This document shows positions 51,878 through 61,660 of a stretch of 64,000 nucleotides of DNA, piece by piece. Position 1 is the stretch's first letter; every line of letters begins with the position of its first letter. The position numbers and the translations under genes are program-made. The notes beneath the pieces are model-generated. The model was not told the origin of the DNA and made no database searches. It saw nothing but the letters and a program-made list of their open reading frames with translations. Origin of the DNA: Bradyrhizobium commune (lineage in GTDB: Bacteria > Pseudomonadota > Alphaproteobacteria > Rhizobiales > Xanthobacteraceae); NCBI RefSeq assembly GCF_015624505.1, contig NZ_CP061379.1, positions 1,922,001 to 1,986,000 on the forward strand. Direction: 5' to 3'.

Positions 51878-54475
51878 ATGCATCCGGGTCCAACGATGTT
51901 CGCCTCCGATTGCCTAGTGACAGACAAGCCGGACGTGTTGCGCGCGGCGCTCGAATGCGCCGACGACGGCATCGTCATCGTCGACGATGCGCATCGCATC
52001 ACGCATTTCAATTCGGCCGCGGAGCGGGTCTGGAACCTGGCGCGCGCTGATGCACTCGGGCAGGACGCCAGAATTCTCACGCTCAAATGCCTTCAGGCCG
52101 ATCCGGTCGCAGACTTCCGCGACGAGATCAGCCTGGTGCGGCGCGACGGCAGCCGGATCAAGGCGCTGATCGCGCTGTCGTCAGCGACCATCGACGGCGC
52201 GACCCATCACATCGTGTTCGCCCGCGACGTCACTGCGGACGCCGAGCGCCGCGTTCGGATCGGGCTGCTCAACGCGGTCTCCGACCAGACCAATCGCGCG
52301 GTGATCATCACTGACGTCGAGCAGACCATCCGTTACGTCAACTCGGCCTTCACGACACTGTTCGGCTACACCAGCGAGGAAGCCGAGGGACGCCGCGCTG
52401 CCGAGCTCATTGCCGGTGGCCACACCAACCGCAGGGCGATTGCGAAGCTCGTCAAGCGCCTGATGAATGGCGGCCGCCGCGGCGAGGTCGAGACGATGGT
52501 CTACGACAAGAACGGCGAGGAGATCTGGGTCTGTGCGCGGCTCGACGCCTTCCGCGACAAGAAGGGCCGGCTCAAGCACATCTTCGCGCTGGTCGAGGAC
52601 ATCACTGAAACCAAGCAGCTGCGCTCGCTCCAGCAGCTCATCATGAGCGCGCTCGCCGACGAGGTACCGATCACCGAGATCGCCGACCGGCTGTGCCGCC
52701 GCGTCGAGGAGATCGCGCCCGATGTCGTCTGCTCGCTGCTGCATGTCGATGCCGCCGGCCTGGTCCATCCGCTTGGCGGGCCGAGCCTGCCGGAGGACTA
52801 TTCCCGCGCGCTGGACGGCATCGCGATCGGTCCCGATGTCGGCTCCTGCGGCACCGCCGCCTTCTACGGCGAGCCGGTGCTGGCCGAGGATATCGACACC
52901 GATCCGCGCTGGCAGCCCTACAAGGCGCGTCCGCTCGAGGTCGGCTTGCGCGCCTGCTGGTCGACGCCGATCAAGGCCAAGGACGGCCGCGTCATCGCCA
53001 CCTTCGCGTTCTATTTCCGCGAGCCGCGCGCACCGAGCAACTGGCACCGCCGCATCGTCGAGGCCTGCGTCAATCTCGGCGCCTTCGCGATCGAGCGCAA
53101 GGAAGCGCGCGCCGAGATCGCGCGGCTTGCCTATCACGACATCCTCACCGGCCTGCCGAACCGCGCGCAGCTGCGGCACCTGATCACCACCGCGATCGAC
53201 GCCTGTCCGACCGGCAGCCACGTCGCGCTCGCCTTCCTCGACGTCGACCACTTCAAGGACGTCAACGACACGCTCGGCCATGCCGCCGGCGATGAGCTGC
53301 TGATCCAGCTGGCGCAGCGCCTGCGCGAGCAGATTGGCCCTGAGGATATGCTGGGCCGGCTCGGCGGCGACGAATTCGTCATCCTGCTGCCGCATCGCAA
53401 CGCCGGGAGCGCCGAGCGTGCCGCCGCCAGGATCACGGAAGCGCTCGCGACACCGTTGCGGCTCGGCTCCAGGCACTTGCAGATGTCGGCCAGCATCGGC
53501 ATCAGCCTTTATCCGGACCATGCCACCGACATCGACACGTTGATGCAGCAGGCCGATGCCGCGATGTACATGGCCAAGCAGGCGGGACGTTCGACTCATC
53601 GCATCTTCAGCGCCGAGATGAACGGGCTTACCGAGCAGCGGCTGGCGCTGATCGCAGCGCTGCGCCGTGCCATCGCGGAGGGCGCGCTCACGCTCAGCTA
53701 CCAGCCGCAAATCCGCAGCGGCGACGGCGCCATCCACGGCGTCGAGGCGTTGGCGCGCTGGCACGATGCCGTGCTCGGCGAGGTCTCGCCGGCAAAGTTC
53801 ATCCCGCTGGCCGAGGAGTGCGGCCTGATCGAGCAGATCGGCCTGTGGTCGGTGCGCGAGGCCTGCCGGCAGATGGCGAGCTGGCGCCGCGCCGGGCTCA
53901 ACATCCCCTCCGTGTCGGTGAACCTGTCGCCGCTCAACTTCCGCAATGTCACCCTGGCCGCGCGGCTCAAGGACATCCTCGCCGAGCACGATCTGCCGCC
54001 GGACGCACTGATGCTCGAGATCACCGAAGGCACCTTCATGCAGGACGGCGCGACGGCGCTGGAGACCATGCATGCGATCCGCGAGCTCGGCGTCGGGCTC
54101 TCGGTCGACGATTTCGGCACCGGCTATTCCAGCCTCAGTCGGCTCGCCCATCTGCCGATCCGCGAATTGAAGATCGACCGCAGTTTTATGCGCGACATCG
54201 AGCGTGACCCTGGCGCCGTCGCGATCGCCACCGCCGTGGTGCGCGTCGGCCAGGGCCTCGGCCTGACCGTGGTCGCCGAAGGCGTCGAGACCGAGGGCCA
54301 GCGCAAGATGCTGGCCGAGCTCGGCTGCGATGTCGTGCAAGGCTTCCTCTACGCGCCCGCGCTGGCGCCGGTCGCGTTCGAGCGCTGGCTGATCGAGCAT
54401 TGCGCCGAGCAGGCGCGGGCGATGCTGGGGCGGCTTGCGCCGGTCGATGCGGTTGCTGTGAAGCGGTCGGCTTAG
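51878..54475 (+). CDS. PAS-PAS-GAF-GGDEF-EAL cyclic-di-GMP protein
   Basis: An 865-residue cytoplasmic sensor with no membrane helix. PAS 1 at about 20-125 (ADDGIVIVDDAHRITHFNSA), PAS 2 about 130-245 (NRAVIITDVEQTIRYVNSAF, then FGYTSEEAEG), and a GAF domain about 255-405 (LHVDAAGLVHPLGGPSLPED ... PDVGSCGTAAFYGEPVLAED). GGDEF follows with RLGGDEFVILLPHR near 495, then EAL with GVEALARWHD and VDDFGTGYSSLSRLAHLPIR. Both catalytic motifs are intact. ATG 51896 is another possible start. Confidence 0.92.
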   Translation: MHPGPTMFASDCLVTDKPDVLRAALECADDGIVIVDDAHRITHFNSAAERVWNLARADALGQDARILTLKCLQADPVADFRDEISLVRRDGSRIKALIALSSATIDGATHHIVFARDVTADAERRVRIGLLNAVSDQTNRAVIITDVEQTIRYVNSAFTTLFGYTSEEAEGRRAAELIAGGHTNRRAIAKLVKRLMNGGRRGEVETMVYDKNGEEIWVCARLDAFRDKKGRLKHIFALVEDITETKQLRSLQQLIMSALADEVPITEIADRLCRRVEEIAPDVVCSLLHVDAAGLVHPLGGPSLPEDYSRALDGIAIGPDVGSCGTAAFYGEPVLAEDIDTDPRWQPYKARPLEVGLRACWSTPIKAKDGRVIATFAFYFREPRAPSNWHRRIVEACVNLGAFAIERKEARAEIARLAYHDILTGLPNRAQLRHLITTAIDACPTGSHVALAFLDVDHFKDVNDTLGHAAGDELLIQLAQRLREQIGPEDMLGRLGGDEFVILLPHRNAGSAERAAARITEALATPLRLGSRHLQMSASIGISLYPDHATDIDTLMQQADAAMYMAKQAGRSTHRIFSAEMNGLTEQRLALIAALRRAIAEGALTLSYQPQIRSGDGAIHGVEALARWHDAVLGEVSPAKFIPLAEECGLIEQIGLWSVREACRQMASWRRAGLNIPSVSVNLSPLNFRNVTLAARLKDILAEHDLPPDALMLEITEGTFMQDGATALETMHAIRELGVGLSVDDFGTGYSSLSRLAHLPIRELKIDRSFMRDIERDPGAVAIATAVVRVGQGLGLTVVAEGVETEGQRKMLAELGCDVVQGFLYAPALAPVAFERWLIEHCAEQARAMLGRLAPVDAVAVKRSA

Positions 54476-54568
54476 GGCGCGTACTCCTGAACGCAATCAG
54501 CACGTAAGGGCTGCCATGTCCGATTTATCCTTGGGAGCAGACAAGGGCAGCCGGCGGTAATGCGTCAG

Positions 54569-55675
54569 CTAAGGGCTACGAGCAGGCCTCCGTGCTTTGC
54601 TCCGCAATAGTCTCGCTTTGATGCGCTGGGATGGTATCCCCAAGTTCAGTTGCCCCTTGAGCTGCTTTACCGGCAAATCTTCACCGGTGATCCAAGAATT
54701 GAAATCAACGTCCAACATGTCTTCTTCGAGTGCCGCAGCGTCGCCCCCAATACCTATCAAGAGCCGTCGCTTTCCTGGCTCGGTAACTATGGTATGCAGC
54801 GTTTGGGCATTACCGTAGTTGTGGAAGGCCGGCGAAGCTGAAAAGTTCAGCGCCTGGAACGTCTGTTCGGCACCAAGCCTTCGCGCGGCCCAGCCTTCCA
54901 GCGGCGGCAGCCGGCCGATCGAGTGCGCTACTCGGCGATTCAAGCGCTTCAATTGCGGCGACTGGAAATGATTGGTGCAAGCAAGCCAGTCGCCGCTGCG
55001 CACCGCGACTGCGCCGGCCCCCGCTTCAACTACCGCAGCGACGCCATCGGCATCGAGTATCGAATAGTTATACTGCATGGCGTGAGGCGTGCGACGCAGA
55101 AGGTCGATTGCCTCCGCCGTCGTCGCACAGCTGTCCAATACTCGCCTGACAAGCAACACGCTGTTGAGGCCGGGGGCTCGCGGCCGTGCCTTCACGAGAT
55201 GTAGACCGATGGTCAGGCCGTGCTCGTTCATGCCGTCCAATCGCCCAGTCAACTGATGGCTGCCGCCTATACTGGCGTAGCTGCCGCGGACCTGGAGGAG
55301 CGCCAGGCGTCCCTCATACCCTCGCGGCCAGAAATCATAGTTGCGGCCATAAACACCACCACTCATGACTGCCGAGCAGCCACCTGTTGGCATCCTCATG
55401 CCCTCGTTGCCAAAATAAGTGACTGCATGCTCCATCGAGATGTTGAGCCCCTCGGCGATCCCGCCGATTTCCTCCCACAGTGCTGGTGCATAGGTCCTGA
55501 ACGCACGTTCCTCTGTACGAATGTTTAGCCACCATGGCAGTTTCAACTGTTTCCGGAGAAATGCCTTGCCCTTGCGTGTGGCGGCAAATGCATCAGCTTG
55601 AGCACGGCCGACCTCGTAAGGAGTGCCGCGACATTGCACAAGGCTCACGCGGAGCGTCTTGGAAGTGTCCGCCAT
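54569..55675 (-). CDS. C45/acyl-CoA:6-APA acyltransferase-like Ntn hydrolase
   Basis: A 368-residue protein from the ATG at 55675 (MADTSKTLRVSLVQCRGTPY). It fits the C45 family of self-processing Ntn hydrolases: GRAQADAFAATRKGKAF early, EGLNISMEHAVTYFGNEG, then GGC100-SAV, where cysteine 100 would be the nucleophile after cleavage, and GRNYDFWPRGYEGRLALLQV. Family members transfer or remove acyl groups on amines (penicillin acyltransferase, conserved bacterial homologues). Base composition is visibly lower in GC than the neighbours, suggesting transfer. The frame to 55885 is not needed. Confidence 0.82.
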   Translation of the reverse strand: MADTSKTLRVSLVQCRGTPYEVGRAQADAFAATRKGKAFLRKQLKLPWWLNIRTEERAFRTYAPALWEEIGGIAEGLNISMEHAVTYFGNEGMRMPTGGCSAVMSGGVYGRNYDFWPRGYEGRLALLQVRGSYASIGGSHQLTGRLDGMNEHGLTIGLHLVKARPRAPGLNSVLLVRRVLDSCATTAEAIDLLRRTPHAMQYNYSILDADGVAAVVEAGAGAVAVRSGDWLACTNHFQSPQLKRLNRRVAHSIGRLPPLEGWAARRLGAEQTFQALNFSASPAFHNYGNAQTLHTIVTEPGKRRLLIGIGGDAAALEEDMLDVDFNSWITGEDLPVKQLKGQLNLGIPSQRIKARLLRSKARRPARSP

Positions 55676-55898
55676 TGTGATGCTCAGTTGGATCGAAGGT
55701 GGGACGGGTGGGCTACTACCTCTACAGCGTAGAGCCAAGCGGTCGCAACTCGATTTGCACGCACTACGTGTGCTTTCGCGACAGCTGACCAAGAGTTCGC
55801 TTCGGGTCAAAAGACGAAATGACGGAGTTGGCTGCTTAGGTCTGCTTCGTCCCAGGAAGCGGACATCCCGCACAAGTGGGGACATGCGCCAGGCGCCC

Positions 55899-56510
55899 TC
55901 ACTCCTCCGCCAGCCCCGTCCGCCGCCGCAAATCCGTGATCGCCCGCAAGAAGCTATCCGCCGGCGTCGTCTCCGGATCGATCAGCCGGTGCAGGCGAAA
56001 GCCGTCTTCCAGCGCCAGCACGACGGACGCCATCCAGGGCGGGTTCAGCGTCTCGCCCTTCGCCTTGTCTTTCAGCGTCGCCTCGACGATGTCGGCGATC
56101 AGCTTGCGCCGCGCGCGCAGGCGTTTTGCCAGTTCCGGGCGGCGTTTCTCGGCGCGCGCGACGAACAGGATCATCTCCATGTGCAGGAGAGGGGAGCGGC
56201 CGAGCGGATCCTGCTTGCTGCGATCCATCGCCTTCAGCGCCGCGATGAAATCGTCGAGATTGTCGTGCTGCGCGAGGATGTCCATGTTGCGCCGGATCGA
56301 CTGATCGACATGGTCCTCGATCATGGCGATGATCAGCTCGTCCTTGCTCTTGAAGTTCGAATAGAACGCGCCGCGGCTGAAGCCGGCGGCTGCCGCGATC
56401 GCCTCGATGCTGGCGCCGCCGATGCCGTCTTGCTCGAACACGCGCGCGGCCGCCTCGAACAACTTGTCGCGCGTATCGTCCCTGGTCGGCCTGGTTCTCA
56501 CTCTTGACAT
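55899..56510 (-). CDS. TetR-family transcriptional repressor
   Basis: A 203-residue regulator, start at 56510. The HTH region is TRDDTRDKLFEAAARVFEQD, GIGGASIEAIAAAAGFSRGA and FYSNFKSKDELIIAMIEDHV, the standard TetR N-terminus. The effector domain (about 60-200) is helical. It is divergent from the cytochrome P450 gene, and a 12-base inverted repeat lies between them, so it likely represses the P450 and itself until a hydrophobic ligand binds. Confidence 0.92.
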   Translation of the reverse strand: MSRVRTRPTRDDTRDKLFEAAARVFEQDGIGGASIEAIAAAAGFSRGAFYSNFKSKDELIIAMIEDHVDQSIRRNMDILAQHDNLDDFIAALKAMDRSKQDPLGRSPLLHMEMILFVARAEKRRPELAKRLRARRKLIADIVEATLKDKAKGETLNPPWMASVVLALEDGFRLHRLIDPETTPADSFLRAITDLRRRTGLAEE

Positions 56511-56532
56511 CGGCGCAGGTTAGGGCAGAATG

Positions 56533-56560
56533 CAACTCAATACAATAATGTATCGAGTTG
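56533..56560. promoter_or_regulatory. TetR operator palindrome
   Basis: CAACTCAATACA and TGTATCGAGTTG are inverted repeats with 11 of 12 positions matching and a 4-base centre (ATAA). They are 22 bp from the TetR start, in an unusually AT-rich divergent gap. A related but weaker repeat, ACTTGAATAACTAAGT, lies at about 56569-56584 and could be a second site. Confidence 0.78.
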
Positions 56561-56666
56561 AGTAATCGACTTGAATAACTAAGTTGAATGATCCTGGGGA
56601 TGGTTACGCCGGGCATCGGGGCTGCCTTGCGTATGCGTGTCATGCGGCAACCGATGTGAGGTCACC

Positions 56667-57899
56667 ATGAACGAGCAAGTGCAGCCGACCAACAGCGATC
56701 CGCTGTTCAACCCGCTCTCGCCGGACTACATCCGCAATCCCTATCCGCATTACGACCGGCTGCGCACGATTGATCCGATTCACGAGACGCCGTTCGGCCA
56801 GTTCGTCGCCAGCCGCCACGCCGATGTCAGCCTCGTGATGCGCGACAAGCGCTTTGGCAAGGATTTCGTCGAGCGCTCCAAGCGCCGCTACAGCGCCGAG
56901 ATCATGAACGAGCCGGTGTTCCGCAGCATGAGCCATTGGATGCTGCAATCCGATCCGCCGGATCACACCCGCCTGCGCGGGCTCGTCGTAAAAGCCTTCA
57001 CCGCCCGCCGGGTCGAGGACATGCGGCCGCGCATCCAGGAGATCGTCGACCAGGCCATCGATGCCGTGATCGATCGCGGCCACATGGACCTGATCGAGGA
57101 CTTCGCCTTCCGCCTGCCCGTCACTGTGATCTGCGAGATGCTCGGCATCCCCGAGGACCATCGCGAGGTCTTCTACAAGAGCTCGCGCGATGGCGGCCGC
57201 CTGCTCGATCCCGTGCCGATGACGCCGGAGGAGATCGCCAGGGGCAACGCCGCCAACATGATGGCGCAGATGTACTTTCAGCAGCTGTTCGAGCTGCGCC
57301 GCCGCAATCCCGCCGACGATCTCATCACCCAGCTGGTGCAGGCCGAGGAAGACGGCAACAAGCTCAGCAACGAGGAGCTGACCGCCAACATCATCCTCTT
57401 ATTCGGGGCCGGCCACGAGACCACCGTCAATCTGATCGGCAACGGCCTGTTGGCTCTGCATCGCAATCCGGACCAGCTTGCGCTCCTGAAGGCACGGCCG
57501 GAGCTGATGGTCAACGCGGTCGAGGAATTTTTGCGCTACGATTCTTCGGTGCAGATGACCGGTCGCGTCGCGCTCGAGGACATCGAGGATCTCGGCGGCA
57601 AGAAAATCCCCAAGGGCGAGACGGTGCTGTGCCTGCTCGGCTCGGCCAATCGCGACCCGGCGGTCTATCCCGACAGGCCCGACCGGCTCGACATCACCCG
57701 GCCAAATGTCAGGCCGCTGTCGTTCGGCGGCGGCATCCATTTCTGCCTGGGTGCCCAATTGGCGCGCATCGAGGCCGAGATCGCCATCGCCACACTGTTG
57801 CGGCGACTGCCGGATTTGCGGATCGACGACGTCGAGAACCCGGAATGGCGGTCGACCTTCGTGCTGCGCGGCGTGAAGCGCCTGCCGGCGAGCTGGTGA
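56667..57899 (+). CDS. cytochrome P450
   Basis: A 410-residue bacterial P450 from the ATG at 56667 (MNEQVQPTNSDPLFNPLSPD). The I-helix oxygen site is FGAGHETT (246-253), the K-helix ExxR is EEFLR (E287, R290), and the haem loop FGGGIHFCLG puts the ligand at Cys360. It is soluble, like CYP107/CYP108-type enzymes, and needs a ferredoxin and reductase not found here. The divergent TetR gene and operator suggest induction by a substrate, perhaps a xenobiotic or fatty compound; that is inference. Confidence 0.93.
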   Translation: MNEQVQPTNSDPLFNPLSPDYIRNPYPHYDRLRTIDPIHETPFGQFVASRHADVSLVMRDKRFGKDFVERSKRRYSAEIMNEPVFRSMSHWMLQSDPPDHTRLRGLVVKAFTARRVEDMRPRIQEIVDQAIDAVIDRGHMDLIEDFAFRLPVTVICEMLGIPEDHREVFYKSSRDGGRLLDPVPMTPEEIARGNAANMMAQMYFQQLFELRRRNPADDLITQLVQAEEDGNKLSNEELTANIILLFGAGHETTVNLIGNGLLALHRNPDQLALLKARPELMVNAVEEFLRYDSSVQMTGRVALEDIEDLGGKKIPKGETVLCLLGSANRDPAVYPDRPDRLDITRPNVRPLSFGGGIHFCLGAQLARIEAEIAIATLLRRLPDLRIDDVENPEWRSTFVLRGVKRLPASW

Positions 57900-57934
57900 G
57901 GCCGTTAACCTCCGCGCGCAACAGTCGCTGTGAC

Positions 57935-57962
57935 TTCGCCATACTTCCCCCTATATAAGGGG
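57935..57962 (+). promoter_or_regulatory. possible promoter before the AsmA-like gene
   Basis: A short AT-rich patch TATATAA lies inside a small palindrome CCCCTATATAAGGGG, in a gap of 125 bp that is otherwise GC-rich. GTGACT is 16 bases upstream and could be a weak -35. The assignment rests only on these spacings. Confidence 0.3.
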
Positions 57963-58024
57963 CTGTTCCGGCGCGCCTGAGGCCCTCAGGCCTGGCCCGG
58001 GCCGGTTTGGCCGAGGGGAGACCC

Positions 58025-61000
58025 GTGCAGACGACGCTGCTCGGATTGGCGATTGCCTTCATCTTAGCGCTTTTGGCCGCGTTGATCGGGCCTTACTTCA
58101 TCGACTGGAACCAGTTCAGGCCCCAGTTCGAGGCGGAGGCGAGCCGGATTATCGGCGTGCCGGTGCGGGTGGCGGGCGAGCTGGACGCGCGGCTGCTGCC
58201 GGCGCCAACCCTGCGGCTGCGTTCCGTCACCTTCGGCGGCAACAATGATCTCGGCCGCCTGCGCGCCGACAAGCTCGACGTCGAGTTCAGCCTGGGCTCG
58301 CTGATGCGCGGCGAATGGCGCGCCACCGAGCTTTCGGTCAACGGCATGGCTGTCGATCTCGGCCTCGACGCCAGGGGGCGGGTCGATCTGCCGTCCACCG
58401 CGAGCGGCACCTTCAATCTGGCTTCGCTCGCGATCGAGCGGCTGAACCTCACCGGCCGCATTGCGCTCCATGATGCCGCCAGCCGCTCGACGCTGGAACT
58501 CACCGACATCGCCTTCTCCGGCGACGTGCGCTCGCTCGCCGGCTCAGTGCGCGGCGATGGCAGTTTCATCGCGTCCGGCACGCGCTATCCGTTCCGCATC
58601 TCCTCCGGCCCGAGCGCCGATGGCAGCGCCACCCGTCTCCATCTCAATATCGATCCCGGCGAGCGCGGCATTCTCGCCGATCTCGAAGGCGTGCTCGCCT
58701 TCGACAACCGCCTGCCGAAATTCGATGGCGCGCTGACGCTGGCCGCGCCTGCGACGAAGAAGCCGGGCGAGGCGGGACCGACGCCATGGAAGCTCACGAC
58801 GAAGCTCAAGGCCGATCCGGCCGGCGCGAAGTTCGAGCAGGTCGATGCGAGCTTCGGTCCTGAAGACACCGCGCTGAAGGTCGGCGGCGTCGGCGACATC
58901 AGGTTCGGCGCGTCGCCTCTGCTGCGCGCGGTGCTGTCGGCGCGACAGGTCGATGCCGACAAGCTCGCCGGCAAGGACGATGCCGAGCCGCTGCGCATCC
59001 TGCCGGCGCTGCGGGCGGGCCTCGCCGCAATCCCGCAGGCGCCGATTCCGGCGCAGATCGAGTTCAACTCCGACCAGATCATGCTGGGCGGCCGTCCGCT
59101 CCAGAACATCACGACGGAGCTGACGACCGACGGCCGGTCATGGACATTCCAGCGGCTCGAGCTGCGCGCGCCCGGCATGACGCAGCTGTCGCTGAACGGT
59201 GCTGCTCCAGGCTCCGACAGTTTCAGCGGCCGCCTCAGCGTCGAATCCTCCGACCCCGATACGCTGGTGGCCTGGCTCCAGGGCCGCAGCGAGGTCAACC
59301 GCCGCAGCACCAGGCCGTTGCGGTTGGCCGGCGACGTGACGATCGCCGCCAATCATTTCGCCATCGACAAGCTCAAGGCCGATATCGAGGGCGGCGCCGT
59401 CGAAGGACGGATCGCCTTTGTCCAGACTGGCGCGAGCAATGGCTCGCGGATCGACACCGAGCTGAAAGCCGACCGTCTCGACCTCGATGCCGCCGCAAGT
59501 TTTGTGCGCGCGCTCGCGGGCCCGCAGGGGGAATGGCCGGAGGAAGCGAGATTGTCGCTCGACGTTGGCCGGGCGATCTCTGCGGGCCAGGAGTTGCAGG
59601 CCTTCGTGGTCCGGCTCAACTACGATGCGAAGAACATCGTGCTCGATCAGCTGAAGTTCGGTCAGGTTGGCGGCCTGTCGATCGATGGCGGCGGCAATCT
59701 CGACAGGAGCAATTGGCAGGGACGGCTGGTGCTGGACCTGACGGCGGCTTCGCTGCGGCCGATGGCGCCCCTGGTCGAGGCCGTCTCGCCTACGCTCGTC
59801 CCGCGCCTGCTCGCGATCGATTCCGACGCAGGACCTTCCGCTGCGAGCCTGGTCCTCGACCTCGGCAACGACAAGAAAGGCGACGGCGACCGCCGTTCCG
59901 CCGTCGCGCAGTTCGATTTCGCTACACCGCGGGCGAGAGGGTATGTCCAGGCCGCAGCGACGCCGTCACTGTCCGCCCTTCGCAATTTCGATGTCGCATC
60001 CCTCGCGGGTGGCGAATTCACTGTGGATACGAGGATGTCGTTCGAGCGGAGCAGCGCTCTGCTGGCCCTGCTCGGTCTGGATCGTGTGGTTGCCGCGGGT
60101 GACGGCGGTGCGCGCCTCGAAGGTCGGCTGAGCGGAACGTGGCGGCAGCCATTGCAGCTCAATGCGAAGCTCGCCGGCGGCGGGCTCGATGCTGACGCGC
60201 AAGGCAGCGTCGACCTGTCGGCGTCGGAGCCGAAGGCCAGCGTGAACCTGCGCGCGCGCAACGTCAATCTGGCGCCGCTGTTCGGGACCGGCCCGGCCGG
60301 CAAATCCGTTCAGAACATCAGCCTGGCTTCGCGCCTCACGCTGTCGGGCAACAAGCTCACCTTCGACGATCTCGACAGCAATGCATCCGGCTCGCATCTG
60401 CGCGGGCATCTCGCCATGACCCTGGATCAGGAGAAGAGCGTCGACGGCGAGGTCGGCCTCGATTCGCTCGATCTTGTGCCCGCGCTCGCAGTGGCGCTGG
60501 GCGCAGCCGGACAAGACAGTAGCGAGCCGTTGAGCGCGGGGCTCATCGCTGGCTGGCGCGGGCGGATCGCCTTTCAGGCGTTGCGCGGCAGCCTGCCCGG
60601 CGGCATCGAGCTTCGTCCCTTCAGCGGCACGATCAGGAATGACGGCCAGTCGCTCGCGCTCGACACGCTCAAGGGCGGCGTCGGCGGCGGCGAGATGACC
60701 GCAAGCCTCGATGCGCGCAATGGCGCCAATGGCCTGGCGCTGAATGCGCGTCTCGATCTCGCCAATGTCGATGCGACGACGCTGCGCTACCGTGATCTCG
60801 CGCTGCCGAAGGGGCGCGCCTCCGTGCAGATGGCGCTGACGAGCCAGGGCCGCAGCGTCGCGGCCTTGACCGGTGCACTCGCCGGCAACGGCACGGTGAC
60901 GCTCGACTCCGCCGAGATTGGCGGTCTCAATCCGCGCGCCTTCGAGATCGCCATCCGCGCCAGCGACGGCGGGCAGGTCGCCGACGACAACCGGCTGCGG

Positions 61001-61660
61001 CAGCTGGTCGAGCCCGCTTTGTCGGCAGCTCCCATTGCGGTTGCGTCGGTGCAGGTCCCGTTCACGATCCGCGATGGACGGCTGCGCGTCGGCGCCACGC
61101 CGCTCGAGGCCAAGAACGCCCGCGCCATCGTCTCCGGCGGTTACGACATTCCCGCCGACCAGGCCGACATCCGCGCCAGTCTGACGCCGATCATGACCGG
61201 GCTGTCCGGCGCACCGCCAGAGATCCAGCTGTTTGCGGCGGGTCCGCCCGACAGGCTCAGCCGGACCGTCGATCTCACGCCACTGTCGTCGTGGCTCGCG
61301 GTGCGCACCATCGATCGCGAGACGCGTCGGCTCGATGCCATCGAGCGCGGCGAGCCGCCGCCGGCGACCGCCGCGCTGCCGACGCTGGTCTCGCCCGATC
61401 CCGTGCCCGAGCCGTCGCTGACCGATGTGCCGGTGCCGGGCCGCGACCCGCGTCGGGCGCCGCCGAAGCCCAGAGTTGAACCCAAGGTCGCGCCGACGCC
61501 GAAAGCGCCGCAGGCCGCCCCGGCCGCGCCGAGCCCGCCGCTTGCTAGCCAGCAGATCGCGCCGCTGCCGCCGCCGATCGAGGTCCGGCCGGCCCCCGGC
61601 CCGCCGCCGCCTCGACCCAAGCCGAAGCCGCCATTGGTGCTGACGCCGTCTAATCCTTGA
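58025..61660 (+). CDS. AsmA-family large envelope protein
   Basis: A 1211-residue protein beginning at GTG 58025 after GAGGGGAG; the TTG at 58007 is less likely. Residues 5-25 form an N-terminal helix (TLLGLAIAFILALLAALIG). The AsmA N-terminal domain follows (FIDWNQFRPQFEAEASRIIG, VPVRVAGELDARLLPAPTLR), then long beta-rich repeats typical of AsmA/TamB-like bridge proteins, and the AsmA C-terminal domain at about 950-1090. A disordered Pro/Arg-rich tail ends the protein. Family members move lipids between membranes or guide outer-membrane assembly. Confidence 0.88.
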   Translation: MQTTLLGLAIAFILALLAALIGPYFIDWNQFRPQFEAEASRIIGVPVRVAGELDARLLPAPTLRLRSVTFGGNNDLGRLRADKLDVEFSLGSLMRGEWRATELSVNGMAVDLGLDARGRVDLPSTASGTFNLASLAIERLNLTGRIALHDAASRSTLELTDIAFSGDVRSLAGSVRGDGSFIASGTRYPFRISSGPSADGSATRLHLNIDPGERGILADLEGVLAFDNRLPKFDGALTLAAPATKKPGEAGPTPWKLTTKLKADPAGAKFEQVDASFGPEDTALKVGGVGDIRFGASPLLRAVLSARQVDADKLAGKDDAEPLRILPALRAGLAAIPQAPIPAQIEFNSDQIMLGGRPLQNITTELTTDGRSWTFQRLELRAPGMTQLSLNGAAPGSDSFSGRLSVESSDPDTLVAWLQGRSEVNRRSTRPLRLAGDVTIAANHFAIDKLKADIEGGAVEGRIAFVQTGASNGSRIDTELKADRLDLDAAASFVRALAGPQGEWPEEARLSLDVGRAISAGQELQAFVVRLNYDAKNIVLDQLKFGQVGGLSIDGGGNLDRSNWQGRLVLDLTAASLRPMAPLVEAVSPTLVPRLLAIDSDAGPSAASLVLDLGNDKKGDGDRRSAVAQFDFATPRARGYVQAAATPSLSALRNFDVASLAGGEFTVDTRMSFERSSALLALLGLDRVVAAGDGGARLEGRLSGTWRQPLQLNAKLAGGGLDADAQGSVDLSASEPKASVNLRARNVNLAPLFGTGPAGKSVQNISLASRLTLSGNKLTFDDLDSNASGSHLRGHLAMTLDQEKSVDGEVGLDSLDLVPALAVALGAAGQDSSEPLSAGLIAGWRGRIAFQALRGSLPGGIELRPFSGTIRNDGQSLALDTLKGGVGGGEMTASLDARNGANGLALNARLDLANVDATTLRYRDLALPKGRASVQMALTSQGRSVAALTGALAGNGTVTLDSAEIGGLNPRAFEIAIRASDGGQVADDNRLRQLVEPALSAAPIAVASVQVPFTIRDGRLRVGATPLEAKNARAIVSGGYDIPADQADIRASLTPIMTGLSGAPPEIQLFAAGPPDRLSRTVDLTPLSSWLAVRTIDRETRRLDAIERGEPPPATAALPTLVSPDPVPEPSLTDVPVPGRDPRRAPPKPRVEPKVAPTPKAPQAAPAAPSPPLASQQIAPLPPPIEVRPAPGPPPPRPKPKPPLVLTPSNP

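Noticed and set aside
52181..54496. 771-residue open frame on the minus strand
   Set aside because: Mirror of the PAS-GAF-GGDEF-EAL gene, with no domain and biased composition.
54476..55898. Mobile element around the C45 gene
   Set aside because: No transposase, terminal repeats or target duplication seen at the edges; only composition is odd.
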